A stretch of DNA of 14,247 bases, from contig CAMBXY010000022.1 in assembly GCA_945871945.1 (NCBI GenBank), forward strand, positions 1 through 14,247, in the 5' to 3' direction. The translations under genes and the position numbers were made by a program. Position 1 is the stretch's first letter. Each line of letters starts with the position of its first letter. The notes beneath the pieces were generated by a model. That model made no database searches. It worked only from the letters and a program-made list of their open reading frames with translations, and had not been told where the DNA came from. The DNA comes from Bordetella parapertussis (GTDB lineage Bacteria > Pseudomonadota > Gammaproteobacteria > Burkholderiales > Burkholderiaceae_C). This document shows positions 7,101 through 14,127 of the stretch, one piece after another.

Positions 7101-9262
7101 GCTTTGACCAAACTTAAGCCATGGTTCTTTAAAGGCAAGGACCGAATACGTTTGCCGGTGGCTGCAAACAAAGCGTTACCCAAAGCGGGTGCCAGAGGTG
7201 CTTGCGCGGGTTCGCCCACACCACCCCAAAAACCACCGCTGGCAGCAATCACCGTTTGTACCTTGGGCATTTCATTCATGCGCATTAAGCGGTAATCGTG
7301 GAAATTGGATTGTTCGATACGGCCGTCTTTGACAGTCATTTCACCCCAAAAGATGGCCGACAGACCGTGCACCACGCTGCCTTGGAGTTGGGCTTGGATA
7401 TTGTCTGGGTTGACCGCATAACCGGGATCGATGCCAATCACGATGCGGTGTATGCGCACTTCGCTTTTGGCGTTCACCGAGACTTCACATACGCAGGCGG
7501 TGTAGCTGCCATAACCATCGGTTTCGGCAATGCCGCGAAACACGCCGGCAGGCAAGGGCTTGTCCCAGTCTGCCGCTTTGGCCACGGCTTGCAAAATGCC
7601 GCGGTCTCGGTTGGCTTTTTCATTGTTGGGCAACAAGGACAGGCGATAGGCCAAGGGGTCTGTGCCTGCTGCAATCGCTAATTCATCGAGAAAACATTCG
7701 CGCACAAAAGGATTTTGCGAATGGCCCACGGTACGCCAAAACCCCACCGGTACGTGGGCACTGCGTTGGGCAAAGTCCACCAAACAATGCGCGATGTCAT
7801 AGGGGTGGTCATTCAATGAAGCGACGGCTTGGGCGTCCACACCATTTTGCAGTGGCATACGCAGCAACTGCGCAAAAATAGAAGGTGCACTCACGCGAAT
7901 ATGCAATGCCTCGGGCTTGCCATCCGGTTTGAGGCTGGCGCGAACTTTGACCAAGCTGGCCGGACGGTAAAGATCGTGTTGCGTGTCTTCCTCGCGGCTC
8001 CACATCAACTTGATGGGTTTACCGGGCAAGGCCTTGGCAATCGCAACCGCTTGGCGGGTGAAGTCTTGCGGGCTTTTGCGACCCAGGCCACCACCGATTT
8101 GCATGGCAAACACTTTGACATTTTCTTGCGGTACATCGGCTGTGCTGGCAGCAGCTGCCAGGCTGGACTCGGGGTTTTGGGTGGAGACCCAAATTTGCAA
8201 CTGATCGTCTTGCAGCCAGGCGGTGCAGACCATGGGCTCTAGCGTGGCGTGCGCCAAATAAGGCGTGTAGTACTCGGCTTCAATCACTTTATGGGCTTGC
8301 GCCAATGTTGCCAAAGCGCTGCCGTCTTGACGAGCCACTGCCGCATCGGTTTGGCTTAAGCCCTCGCGGTAAAGCTTCATTAGGCCGGCGCTGTTGACCT
8401 GCGAATATTTGCTGCTTTCCCATTCAATCGAGACATCGCGCAAGGCCTCTTTGGCTCGCCACCAGTTGTCAGCCACCACAACGACAAACTCACCCATGTT
8501 CAGTACTTTGACAATGCCTCGGCGGTTGTCGACTTTGCTGCTGTCGATTGAAACCGCCTTGCTGCCAAACACCGGCGACTGCGCAATGGCAGCATGCAAC
8601 ATGCCAGGCAACTGGGTGTCAACACCAAAACGTATCTTGCCGGTGACGATGTCGTGTATGTCCACTCGAGGAATGGATTTGCCAGCGATGGTCCAGGTGG
8701 ACGGGTCTTTGAGCGCAACATCTTTGGGTGGGGTCAGCTTGGCTGCATCAGCGGCAAGCTGGCCATAGCTTAAAGATTTTTTAGTGGCAGTGTGAACCAC
8801 CTTGCCCAGCACCGCCTGACATTCGCTCTCAGCCACGCCCCAGCGTTGAGCCGCGGCTTGTACCAGCATCATGCGCGCAGAGGCGCCGGCCTTGCGTAAA
8901 TAGTCTTGTGAGTTGCGGATGGTGCGACTGCCCACGCTGGCCATGTCGCCATAAGCCCGCTTGCGTTTCAAGTTGTCATGTGCTTGCACATCTTCAATCC
9001 GGACTTTTTTCCAGTCAACTTCCAACTCTTCGGCGATCAACATAGGCGCAGAGGTGCGGCTGCCTTGGCCCATTTCGGTGCGCGCATAGCGAATGACGAT
9101 GGATTCGTCAGTGTGGATATCAATCCACGCATTCACTTCTTGGGGTTGCTTGGATTGCGTGTGAGCGGGCAGGCTAAAGCCCAGGCTTAAAGCTGCCGTG
9201 GCGCTGGCGCTGACTTGCAAAAAGCCGCGTCGGTTGATGGGTGTGTGTGGGAGGGACTTCAT
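7097..9262 (-). CDS. Tat-exported molybdenum hydroxylase large subunit, IorB / xanthine dehydrogenase family
   Basis: This is the molybdopterin-binding catalytic subunit of a periplasmic hydroxylase or aldehyde dehydrogenase. Relatives include isoquinoline 1-oxidoreductase beta subunit and periplasmic aldehyde dehydrogenases. The 721-residue protein opens with a Tat signal, NRRGFLQ (10-16) followed by an Ala-rich hydrophobic stretch. [20 protein letters not shown] (62-81), the molybdopterin loop GGGLGRK (390-396), [16 protein letters not shown] (507-522) and the catalytic Glu684 in [14 protein letters not shown] follow in family order. The ATG at 9260-9262 overlaps the stop of the iron-sulfur subunit by ATGA. 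An upstream start at 9331 would put 23 residues before the Tat motif and duplicate upstream coding sequence. Its stop overlaps soxX. The substrate cannot be read from sequence; the Sox setting suggests a sulfur-containing or sulfur-linked compound. Confidence 0.9.
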   Translation of the reverse strand: MKSLPHTPINRRGFLQVSASATAALSLGFSLPAHTQSKQPQEVNAWIDIHTDESIVIRYARTEMGQGSRTSAPMLIAEELEVDWKKVRIEDVQAHDNLKRKRAYGDMASVGSRTIRNSQDYLRKAGASARMMLVQAAAQRWGVAESECQAVLGKVVHTATKKSLSYGQLAADAAKLTPPKDVALKDPSTWTIAGKSIPRVDIHDIVTGKIRFGVDTQLPGMLHAAIAQSPVFGSKAVSIDSSKVDNRRGIVKVLNMGEFVVVVADNWWRAKEALRDVSIEWESSKYSQVNSAGLMKLYREGLSQTDAAVARQDGSALATLAQAHKVIEAEYYTPYLAHATLEPMVCTAWLQDDQLQIWVSTQNPESSLAAAASTADVPQENVKVFAMQIGGGLGRKSPQDFTRQAVAIAKALPGKPIKLMWSREEDTQHDLYRPASLVKVRASLKPDGKPEALHIRVSAPSIFAQLLRMPLQNGVDAQAVASLNDHPYDIAHCLVDFAQRSAHVPVGFWRTVGHSQNPFVRECFLDELAIAAGTDPLAYRLSLLPNNEKANRDRGILQAVAKAADWDKPLPAGVFRGIAETDGYGSYTACVCEVSVNAKSEVRIHRIVIGIDPGYAVNPDNIQAQLQGSVVHGLSAIFWGEMTVKDGRIEQSNFHDYRLMRMNEMPKVQTVIAASGGFWGGVGEPAQAPLAPALGNALFAATGKRIRSLPLKNHGLSLVKA

Positions 9263-9717
9263 GATTTGGCTGCCTGACGAGCTGCGGCGTGAATCGCGGT
9301 GCGCATGCGGGCATAGGTGCCGCAGCGGCAAATGTTGGTCATGGCGGCATCGATGTCTTCATCGGTGGGCTTGGGCTTTTTCTTTAGCAAGGCCACAGCC
9401 GCGAGAATTTGACCGCCTTGGCAATATCCGCATTGCGGTACTTGCTGGTCTATCCAAGCTTGCTGAACAGCATGAAGTTTGCCTTTTTGGGCCAAGCCCT
9501 CGATGCTGACCACTTGTTGGCCCGCTGCTGAGGAAACGGGGTAAGCGCAAGAGCGCACGGGCTCGCCATTGAGTAAAACAGTGCAAGCACCACATTGGGC
9601 GATGCCGCAGCCGTACTTGGGTCCTTTGATATCGAGCTCATCTCGGAGTGCCCACAGCAAAGGCATCTCGGGTTCGACATCGAGTTGGTGGGTTTGTCCG
9701 TTGATGTTGAGTTTCAT
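9259..9717 (-). CDS. [2Fe-2S] small subunit of the molybdenum hydroxylase, IorA type
   Basis: This subunit carries electrons from the molybdenum centre of its large partner (7097-9262) towards an acceptor. The 152-residue protein has the plant-type [2Fe-2S] site Cys37, Cys42, Cys45 and Cys57 ([12 protein letters not shown]) and the four-helix second site Cys96, Cys99, Cys130 and Cys132 ([18 protein letters not shown]). No FAD subunit lies next to it, which fits the two-subunit IorAB type that uses a cytochrome or quinone acceptor. It has no signal peptide and is probably carried out by the Tat signal of the large subunit. The ATG is 18 bases after the esterase stop with no clear Shine-Dalgarno sequence, and its stop overlaps the large-subunit start. 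Confidence 0.93.
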   Translation of the reverse strand: MKLNINGQTHQLDVEPEMPLLWALRDELDIKGPKYGCGIAQCGACTVLLNGEPVRSCAYPVSSAAGQQVVSIEGLAQKGKLHAVQQAWIDQQVPQCGYCQGGQILAAVALLKKKPKPTDEDIDAAMTNICRCGTYARMRTAIHAAARQAAKS

Positions 9718-9735
9718 GGGGATGATGGAAAAGTT

Positions 9736-10674
9736 TTAGGGATTTAAATACCGTCTGAGGGCCTGAGCGCAGACCTCGACGCCGCTCAAGGCTTCTCGCA
9801 TGATGCGTCCCATGGTGATAAAGCCATGGATTTGACGCTCAAAGCAAATGTATTCGGCAACACCGCCCGCCGCCGACAAAGCATCGGCGTATTGGTAGCC
9901 TTCGTCTCGCAAGGGGTCATAGCCTGCTGTCAGAACAAGGGCTGGGGGCAAGCCTGCCAGCGATGAAGCTTTCAAAGGGGAGGCGCGCCAATCATTGCCA
10001 TGCTCACGGGTGGGCAAATAATGGTCCATGAACCAGTGCATGGCCAAAGCGGTCAAGCCATAGCCCTCGGCATTGGCGTGGTAACTGGCGGTTTGGGGGT
10101 ACATCAAGGTGGCGGGGTAAATCAGCAATTGAAAAGCCGGCACATGCGCGCCGCCTCTGGCGCCCAAACACACCGCTGCTGCCAAATTGCCGCCGGCGCT
10201 GTCGCCGCCCACAGCCACTCGGTTTGAGTCGATGTGCAACTGATCGGCCTGCGCCACCACCCAGTGGAAGGCGGCCAATGCATCCTCGTAGGCGGCGGGG
10301 AAAACATGCTCGGGCGCCAAGCGGTAATCAACCGAAAAAACAGCGCAGCCGCTGGCGTTGCTGAGTTGGCGACACAGCACATCATGGGTCTCGATATTGC
10401 CAATCACCCAGCCGCCGCCATGGTAGTAAACCAGTGCGGGTAATTTATCGTGGGCTGAGGCACCCAACGGGCGGTATTCGCGAACAGGAATTTGCACACC
10501 GCCCAAGTTGGGAAAATGGTCATGCAAGTGTGACATGACGGGGGGGTCGGGTTGTGTCAAAGCTTTGCGCAAGACATAGAACTCACGAGCTTCTCTAGGC
10601 GCCAAGGTATTGACAGCCGGGACCCCACGATCCACCATCAGTTGCAAAAGAGTTTTGGCTTGGGGGTCTAGCAT
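9736..10674 (-). CDS. HSL-family (family IV) alpha/beta hydrolase, probable esterase
   Basis: This is a serine hydrolase that cleaves carboxyl esters, probably in the cytoplasm, since no signal peptide is seen. The 312-residue protein has the oxyanion motif HGGG (85-88), nucleophile Ser159 in GDSAG (157-161), Asp253 in YDPLRDEG and His283 in ERQIHGF, the complete family-IV triad. SVDYRLAPEHVFPAA is another family hallmark. The ATG at 10672-10674 is two bases after the stop of the upstream gene, so coupling is likely; a start at 10728 would overlap that gene by 52 bases. It lies between the di-metal protein and the molybdenum hydroxylase. An esterase next to an aldehyde- or heterocycle-oxidising enzyme could release its substrate or process its product, but the true ester is unknown. 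Confidence 0.9.
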   Translation of the reverse strand: MLDPQAKTLLQLMVDRGVPAVNTLAPREAREFYVLRKALTQPDPPVMSHLHDHFPNLGGVQIPVREYRPLGASAHDKLPALVYYHGGGWVIGNIETHDVLCRQLSNASGCAVFSVDYRLAPEHVFPAAYEDALAAFHWVVAQADQLHIDSNRVAVGGDSAGGNLAAAVCLGARGGAHVPAFQLLIYPATLMYPQTASYHANAEGYGLTALAMHWFMDHYLPTREHGNDWRASPLKASSLAGLPPALVLTAGYDPLRDEGYQYADALSAAGGVAEYICFERQIHGFITMGRIMREALSGVEVCAQALRRYLNP

Positions 10675-10676
10675 GT

Positions 10677-11501
10677 TCAGACCGGTTGGCCTAAAGGTTG
10701 CAGGTCTTGCGCATGCGAATACAACCATTTTTGGGACAGTTGCGCATCATGTTCAGACGGATGGAAATCTGCGCGGAAATACTTTTTCCAGTCAGCAAAA
10801 GAGTAGGTGAATAAACCTTCTTTGGTAAACATATGGTGCCAAGCACTGCGCCACGTGCTGGCCTTGAAGAGGCTGCCGTCATGCCACAAGTTGTTACAGG
10901 TTTGGCGCAATAAATCAGTAAGGAAAAACACCGTGACGCTGACCATCCAACGGCGACGCCAGACTTCATTGCCACCCATGGCGCGGTAGATATCAAAAGA
11001 CACGCTGCGGTGCTCGGTTTCCTCGCTGGCATGCCACATCCAAAGTGTTTGCAGTCGTTGAGGGGCTTGCGCTAAAAATTCAGGGTGGCTGAGTAGCCAT
11101 GCAGAAAATACAGAGGTGTAGTGCTCATAAGCGGCGGTCACAGCGACAGCATGAATGGGCTTTTTTTGGTTGATATAGTCAATGCGGCGCAAAATTCTGC
11201 GCTCCCAATGGTTTACCATGCCGTGGTTCAAGACATGCTGATTGAAGCGTTCGTGTATGCGCCTGTGGGTGGCTTCTTGGCCGATAAAACCTTTGACATC
11301 TTGGGCAAGCTCGGCTTGCATTTCAGGCGACAACTCTTTGACACCTAGTCGCACAGAGTCAATGAAGAATTGTTCACCCAAAGGAAAACTCAAGGACAAG
11401 GCATTCATGAAGGCGGAAGTGAAGGCGTCGCCTCCATTCCAGCGCAACTCAAACGGCGCGTCAAGATCAATCAGGAGTTTGCGTACGGTTAAATCAGACA
11501 T
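10677..11501 (-). CDS. PF10118-type 'metal-dependent hydrolase' with ferritin-like di-metal motif
   Basis: The 274-residue protein resembles the family annotated as predicted metal-dependent hydrolases (PF10118), whose reaction is not established as far as I know. Potential metal ligands fit a ferritin-like four-helix pattern: Glu43 (LGEQFF), Glu76 and His79 (QEATHRRIHERF), Glu126 (AYEHYT), and Glu161 and His164 (HASEETEHRSVSFD). This E, ExxH, E, ExxH order suggests a di-iron oxygenase-like or oxidoreductase site as much as a hydrolase. The hydrophobic stretch at about 186-198 (WMVSVTVFFLTDL) could touch the membrane. The ATG at 11499-11501 lies 14 bases after the preceding stop; an earlier start at 11534 would overlap the upstream gene. 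It is two bases from the esterase gene. Confidence 0.82.
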   Translation of the reverse strand: MSDLTVRKLLIDLDAPFELRWNGGDAFTSAFMNALSLSFPLGEQFFIDSVRLGVKELSPEMQAELAQDVKGFIGQEATHRRIHERFNQHVLNHGMVNHWERRILRRIDYINQKKPIHAVAVTAAYEHYTSVFSAWLLSHPEFLAQAPQRLQTLWMWHASEETEHRSVSFDIYRAMGGNEVWRRRWMVSVTVFFLTDLLRQTCNNLWHDGSLFKASTWRSAWHHMFTKEGLFTYSFADWKKYFRADFHPSEHDAQLSQKWLYSHAQDLQPLGQPV

Positions 11502-11515
11502 GGAAGAAAATAGAT

Positions 11516-11947
11516 TTAAGCAGGAAGTTGGCAAGCGCCAGTGACGAGGAATTTCAAATTTTTACCATAACGCTGAACATCTTTGGATGCATACAAGGTG
11601 ACAGGTTGGCGGGTGATTTTGATTTCGGTCTCGTCTTGGCTGGCGATATGTTTTCGTTTGACCCAAATGCTGGTCTTGGAGGTGAGGTCTTGGCCTTTGA
11701 ACTCTTCGGTGATCAAGGTGTTGACGAAAGTGGCATAGAGTTTGGGCCCCTCGATCTTGATGTAGAGATGATTGCCAATGCTCTCGATATTGACTTCAAC
11801 CGTGGCGGGTTTGACAATGATTTTTTCCATCTCGGGAAAACTGCCTTGGGCATCACAAGTCAAGGTGTAGCCCCAAACGCTTGAGCAACTCAGCCCCAAA
11901 GCCATCAAGACTTTGCATAAAGCCCAAGCATTTGCTTTCAGCGGCAT
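11516..11947 (-). CDS. Small secreted protein of unknown function, second gene of the operon
   Basis: I do not recognise this 143-residue protein. It has a Sec signal peptide (about 1-26, hydrophobic core KVLMALGLSCSSVWG). The mature part of about 117 residues alternates polar and hydrophobic residues in a way that suggests beta strands. Apart from the signal-peptide cysteines it has two, Cys31 near the mature N-terminus and Cys139 near the C-terminus, well placed for a disulfide joining the two ends. The ATG at 11945-11947 lies in the last codons of the upstream gene, about 7 bases after an AAAGGG ribosome-binding site, so I prefer it to an ATG at 11974. A periplasmic accessory role in the operon is inferred from position only. 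Confidence 0.72.
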   Translation of the reverse strand: MPLKANAWALCKVLMALGLSCSSVWGYTLTCDAQGSFPEMEKIIVKPATVEVNIESIGNHLYIKIEGPKLYATFVNTLITEEFKGQDLTSKTSIWVKRKHIASQDETEIKITRQPVTLYASKDVQRYGKNLKFLVTGACQLPA

Positions 11948-12267
11948 GTGCGTTGCCCTTTTTCTGTTTTGCAAACCAAGCCGTTGGACAAATGGCTTTC
12001 CTCAGTGCTGCTTTGCGGCACACCACCACGCGAGGTGTAGCTGTCTGCAGGCGCGGGCGCGGCAGGTTTGCGGGGCTTGGTGGCGGTTGTGGGTTTGGCG
12101 TCCATGATTTTGTTGCCATCAATGAGAATGGCAGGCGAGCCAGGCTGATTGATGGTGACCTCGGTCTGGGCCATGGCTGAACCGATTGGCAAGGCCATCC
12201 CCACAACGAAGGACCCTACAGTCCAAAAAGTCATAAAAAAGCGCAGACGATGATTCAACATGGGCAT
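11938..12267 (-). CDS. Small secreted protein of unknown function, first gene of the ten-gene operon
   Basis: I do not recognise this 109-residue protein. It has a signal peptide (about 1-33, ending GSAMA), a short beta-like stretch, a Pro/Ala/Lys-rich linker (about 58-75) and a C-terminal tail holding the only two cysteines, Cys99 and Cys108 (VCKTEKGQRTCR). Its stop overlaps the start of the next gene by 10 bases. An alternative ATG two codons downstream, at 12261, would also work; no strong ribosome-binding site favours either. It is the promoter-proximal gene of the tight minus-strand run ending with soxA. The basic cysteine-pair tail could be a redox or metal-binding element, but that is a guess. 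Confidence 0.68.
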   Translation of the reverse strand: MPMLNHRLRFFMTFWTVGSFVVGMALPIGSAMAQTEVTINQPGSPAILIDGNKIMDAKPTTATKPRKPAAPAPADSYTSRGGVPQSSTEESHLSNGLVCKTEKGQRTCR

Positions 12268-12395
12268 GGTTTCTTGTGAAGGGGTAATGATCGCACGGTT
12301 CGCATTTTGAGGGCTTTCGGCAAATTAATTCCCACAGTCCAATGTCCCTTGGGTATTATGGGTAATTGAAACTGGTTTTGTTCAAAGGAATTGCC
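12268..12395. promoter_or_regulatory. Divergent intergenic region expected to hold promoters for the large operon and the pentapeptide gene
   Basis: This 128-base gap separates the first gene of the minus-strand operon from the plus-strand pentapeptide gene, so both promoters should lie here. On + there is TATTAT at 12354-12359 as a possible -10 with no good -35, and the ribosome-binding site AAAGGAA at about 12385-12390. On the minus strand CAAAAT (12304-12309) is the best -10 candidate, again with a poor -35. The small palindrome AATTAATT (12323-12330) sits mid-gap. No regulator site is recognised. Confidence 0.35.
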
Positions 12396-12881
12396 ATGTT
12401 GTCCAAAGCTTCATCCCGTCTGGCCACTGTGTGTATGTCTTCTTTGCTGTGGGCTTGGCCTTGGGCTGCGGGCGCCTTTGATGCAGCGAAATTCGAGGAT
12501 TTTAAAACCACCAATGTTTGTAAATACTGCGATCTGACCGACGCCCCCATGGCGGGACGCGATATGCGCGGCGCAGACTTCCAAAACGCCAATTTGTCGG
12601 GTGCTGTGATGAGGCTGGCCAATATGGGCGAGCGCCCCATGGAAAAGCGCACCTTGCTGACCAACTTTGAAGATGCCAATTTGCGCCGCACCGACCTCAG
12701 TGGTGCCAATTTGCACCTGGCCAACTTCAGCAATGCCTACTTGCGTGAAGCCAACCTCACGGGCGCAGATCTGAGCGAGGCCGTGCTCCTTAAAGCCAAT
12801 ATGAAAGATGCCGTGCTGACAGGCACCAAGTTTTGCAAAACCATCATGCCGGATGGTGCCGTGAACAACTCGGGTTGTTAA
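12396..12881 (+). CDS. Secreted pentapeptide-repeat protein
   Basis: The 161-residue protein has a signal peptide (about 1-27, ending WAAGA) and then pentapeptide repeats of the A(D/N)LXX type, which stack into a right-handed square beta-helix. Repeats run from about 46 to 73 and resume at about 89 to 146 (FEDANLRRTD, LSGANLHLAN, LTGADLSEAV and similar), broken by a MGERPMEKRTL insert. A CKYC pair (42-45) precedes the helix, and Cys147 and Cys161 lie in the C-terminal cap (KFCKTIMPDG, NNSGC). The ATG at 12396 has AAAGGAA about 5 bases upstream and is preferred to a TTG at 12366. The cellular role is unknown. It converges with the gene at 12895-13305, with 13 bases between the stops. Confidence 0.86.
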   Translation: MLSKASSRLATVCMSSLLWAWPWAAGAFDAAKFEDFKTTNVCKYCDLTDAPMAGRDMRGADFQNANLSGAVMRLANMGERPMEKRTLLTNFEDANLRRTDLSGANLHLANFSNAYLREANLTGADLSEAVLLKANMKDAVLTGTKFCKTIMPDGAVNNSGC

Positions 12882-12894
12882 GAGTCTGGGCTGC

Positions 12895-13305
12895 TTACAA
12901 GCAAACCTCTTGTAGCGCCAACAAAACGCTTGCTTTGTCTTTGGGTTGGGTGTTTTGGGCGTCGGTTGCAGCCATATCGCGAACACGTTGCCCGACAGCA
13001 TGGTGCAGTTGTATGCGTTGCTTCTTGTCGCTGGCGGAAAAAGTGTTTTCGTCTTGCACACTTTTCACAATATTCGCCTCCAATTTGTCACCACTGCGCT
13101 GCACTTGAAAAAAATACATCTGGCGCTCAGCCGAGTCAGAGGCATAGGTATCTAAGCCATGTCGGTGCATGGTGTACAAATCTTGGTAGAAGCCTGCGAA
13201 ATAGGTGATGCTTTGCAGGCAATTCGCGCTTTGGCTGAATCCCAAAGCCGGCCAAAGGCTGTACACAACAAGTGTGAGCCTTGGCAAGTCCTTAAACGAG
13301 AACAT
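12895..13305 (-). CDS. Small secreted protein of unknown function downstream of the TerC gene
   Basis: I do not recognise this 136-residue protein. It has a Sec signal peptide (about 1-26, hydrophobic LTLVVYSLWPALGFS). The mature part has just two cysteines, Cys29 near its N-terminus and Cys135 next to last, which could join the ends by a disulfide. The sequence between looks mostly helical and rich in charged and Gln residues. The ATG at 13303-13305 shares one base with the stop of the TerC-family gene (TGATG), which suggests translational coupling and supports it being a real gene. The function is open; context links it only to a membrane transporter-like protein. Confidence 0.7.
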   Translation of the reverse strand: MFSFKDLPRLTLVVYSLWPALGFSQSANCLQSITYFAGFYQDLYTMHRHGLDTYASDSAERQMYFFQVQRSGDKLEANIVKSVQDENTFSASDKKQRIQLHHAVGQRVRDMAATDAQNTQPKDKASVLLALQEVCL

Positions 13306-14060
13306 CAGCCATCGTTACCCGGCATTTGCGTTGGGCGCAGCTGCACAGGGGGGGCGGTACGCTTTTTACGAAAGCGAATGTTGAGCATCTCTACGCCAAA
13401 CGAGAAGGCCATGCCAAAGTAGATATAGCCTTTGGGCACGTGGTGGCCAAAGCCCTCGGCGACCAAGACCACGCCGACCACCACCAAAAAGCTCAAAGCC
13501 AGCATTTTGATGGAGGGGTGGGCCTCGACAAACTCGCCAATGCTTTTGGCAAACAGCATCATCAGCCCCAAGGAAATCAGCACAGCCGCGATCATGATGC
13601 GCACATCGTCGACCATGCCAACCGCGGTGATGATGGAGTCCAGAGAAAACACCAAGTCAATCAGCATGATTTGCACGATGGTGGCAGCCAGATTGGCTTT
13701 GGCTTGGACGCCGATAGACGCTTCCTCGCCTTCCAAGGAGTGGTGAATCTCACCGGTGCTTTTCCAAATCAGGAACAAGCCGCCGGCCAACAAAATCAAG
13801 TCTCGCCCAGAGAACGATTGTTCCAGGACAGTAAATAGGGGTTCGACCAAACCGATGATGACCGACAACAACAGCAGCAAACCAATACGCATGAACATGG
13901 CCATGAACAAGCCTATGCGCCGCGCCATTTCTTGCTGGGCCTTGGGCAGTTTGCTAACCAAAATAGAAATAAAAATAATGTTGTCAATGCCTAGCACGAG
14001 TTCAAGCAAGGTCAAGGTGGCCAGTGCCACCCACATTTGCGGATCAGTCAGAAGTTCCAT
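13305..14060 (-). CDS. TerC-family integral membrane protein
   Basis: The family includes tellurite-resistance TerC and the YgdQ/YkoY/Alx proteins, some of which export manganese or supply metal to exported enzymes. The 251-residue protein has about seven membrane helices. It shows the two diagnostic acidic motifs, ELVLGIDNIIFISIL (20-34, Asp26) and IDLVFSLDSIITAVGM (134-149, Asp141), which line the proposed metal path. The HPSIKMLALSFLVVVGVVLVAEGFGHHVPKGYIYFGMAFS region (about 181-220) is typical of the YgdQ-like subgroup. The C-terminal tail from 230 is basic and proline-rich. A candidate promoter lies just upstream, and its stop overlaps the start of the small secreted protein. The transported metal is not known. 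Confidence 0.92.
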   Translation of the reverse strand: MELLTDPQMWVALATLTLLELVLGIDNIIFISILVSKLPKAQQEMARRIGLFMAMFMRIGLLLLLSVIIGLVEPLFTVLEQSFSGRDLILLAGGLFLIWKSTGEIHHSLEGEEASIGVQAKANLAATIVQIMLIDLVFSLDSIITAVGMVDDVRIMIAAVLISLGLMMLFAKSIGEFVEAHPSIKMLALSFLVVVGVVLVAEGFGHHVPKGYIYFGMAFSFGVEMLNIRFRKKRTAPPVQLRPTQMPGNDG

Positions 14061-14086
14061 GGGGCAAATCTTGGGTTAAAAAAAGA

Positions 14087-14115
14087 ATTATCGACTGTAA
14101 CTTAACAACAAAACA
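14087..14115 (-). promoter_or_regulatory. Candidate promoter for the TerC-family gene
   Basis: On the minus strand TGTTTT (14110-14115) and GATAAT (14087-14092) are 17 bases apart. The -10 is good and the -35 is poor. The start of transcription would fall near 14080, about 20 bases before the ATG. A seven-T run follows the -10 in the first transcribed bases. The 67-base gap between this gene and the upstream phosphatase stop leaves room for an independent promoter. Confidence 0.4.
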
Positions 14116-14127
14116 CACTTTGCACGC

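Noticed and set aside
9263..9331. 23-codon N-terminal extension of the molybdenum hydroxylase large subunit
   Set aside because: The extension reads the small-subunit gene in another frame. Starting at 9262 places the Tat motif near the N-terminus and gives the ATGA overlap used elsewhere in this operon.
10675..10728. Longer start for the esterase at 10728
   Set aside because: It would overlap the upstream gene by 52 bases and adds residues that do not belong to the family. The ATG at 10674 gives a normal N-terminus.
12896..12914. Inverted repeat TACAAG / CTTGTA between the convergent pentapeptide and small secreted protein genes
   Set aside because: The stem is six base pairs, A+T-rich, with a seven-base loop and no T-run. 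It is too weak to call a terminator.
12411..13061. Long minus-strand open frame (216 codons) with its own regular repeat, opposite the pentapeptide gene
   Set aside because: It is the antisense of the repeated codons of the pentapeptide gene, so its periodicity is copied from that gene. It also runs through the end of the convergent gene at 12895-13305, which has a signal peptide and a coupled start.
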